The notes beneath the pieces were generated by a model that did not search any database, was not told the origin of the DNA, and worked only from the letters and a program-made list of their open reading frames with translations. From Burkholderiales bacterium (lineage in GTDB: Bacteria > Pseudomonadota > Gammaproteobacteria > Burkholderiales > SG8-41), in contig JAIETP010000004.1 in the NCBI GenBank assembly GCA_019744975.1, forward strand, positions 1-64,000: DNA of 64,000 nt, given 5' to 3'. The position numbers and the translations under genes are program-made. The stretch's first letter is position 1, and the number at the start of each line of letters is the position of its first letter. This document shows, piece by piece, positions 63,642 through 64,000 of this stretch.

Positions 63642-64000
63642 TTATTCATGTTGTTCCCGCGCAATTGCGAGTTTCCCGGACGATTCCCGCAATGCCAGCC
63701 ATTCCTCAAAACTCTGCACCGATAGCGGCTTGCTCATGAAATAACCTTGAGCATGATCACAACCCAGTTCCTTCAGCAACGCCAGACTGGCCTGGTCTTC
63801 AACACCTTCCGCCACAACTGTAAATCCCATGTTATGACCAAGATCGATGGTCGATTTGACGATGACAGCGTCACTTTTGTCCAAGACCATGTTCTTGACA
63901 AAAGATTGATCTATCTTCAATTCCCGCACAGGCAGCCGCTTTATATAAGAAAGGGACGAATAACCCGTACCATAATCGTCGATCGATAATCGCACTCCAA
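63642..64000 (-). CDS. EAL-domain c-di-GMP phosphodiesterase, C-terminal part
   Basis: The last 119 or so residues of an EAL-domain protein whose start lies beyond the right edge of the window. Visible stretches are RLSIDDYGTGYSSLSYIKRLP, ELKIDQSFVKNM, VVAEGVEDQASLALL and GCDHAQGYFMSKPLS, all in the conserved order of active EAL domains, with the Asp-Asp metal pair and the catalytic Glu. It should hydrolyse c-di-GMP; any GGDEF or sensor part is outside the window. Confidence 0.93.
   Translation of the reverse strand, partial: GVRLSIDDYGTGYSSLSYIKRLPVRELKIDQSFVKNMVLDKSDAVIVKSTIDLGHNMGFTVVAEGVEDQASLALLKELGCDHAQGYFMSKPLSVQSFEEWLALRESSGKLAIAREQHE

Overview
The window looks like a chromosome segment of a GC-rich betaproteobacterium, probably Burkholderiales or a close relative and perhaps uncultured. 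The evidence is family content: an intracellular polyhydroxyalkanoate depolymerase with a 3-hydroxybutyrate dehydrogenase, a Bug/TctC periplasmic binding protein, QueG, DUF3301 and DUF2970 proteins, LPS genes (lpxK, kdsB, eptA), and a proton-pumping pyrophosphatase beside a PPi-type phosphofructokinase. No rRNA, convincing tRNA, phage or CRISPR array was seen.

Layout. 0-11 kb: a PPK2 kinase, an orphan HigA-like regulator, a RelE-type toxin gene split by a repeat element with its antitoxin still intact, a YheS-like ABC-F protein, an M48 peptidase, a two-component system, small secreted proteins, a BrnT-like toxin-antitoxin pair and a methyltransferase. 11-20.8 kb: a UGSC-family selenoprotein between a Bug protein and an unrecognised partner, then a cupin, a GST, PHB mobilisation genes, a selenocysteine peroxiredoxin and two exporters. 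20.8-25 kb: a Phd-like/nucleotidyltransferase pair, a circularly permuted GTPase, and a divergent TauD/GntR pair. 25-29.5 kb: an ECF sigma factor (SigF type) with its NrsF anti-sigma factor, divergent from a small secreted protein and a bufferin operon (bufA, bufB, bufC, doxX). 29.5-38.2 kb: quinone reductase, exported MsrB, acetyltransferase, dehalogenase, queG, tsaE-amiC, DUF3047, a class V aminotransferase. 38.3-44.1 kb: a gene remnant, then AT-richer genes (TerC, DUF2970, SulP, a ribbon-helix-helix regulator, PAP2, EptA) that look acquired. 44.2-64 kb: core genes pntAB, mutL, miaA, xseA, uup, exbBD-lpxK-trm112-kdsB-adk-pfk, hppA, and the end of an EAL-domain protein.

The strongest observations are: (1) two genes that each need an in-frame UGA read as selenocysteine, each with a SECIS-like hairpin behind the UGA; (2) three copies of the same ECF promoter, TGTAACC-N16-CGAAT, in front of sigF-nrsF, the FPSA-repeat protein and bufABC; (3) a roughly 270-280 bp structured repeat, one copy of which breaks a toxin gene and the other of which ends a second gene; (4) a recurring AT-rich motif just upstream of several start codons. 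Pyrophosphate and polyphosphate use is a further theme (PPK2, PPi-type PFK, H+-PPase).
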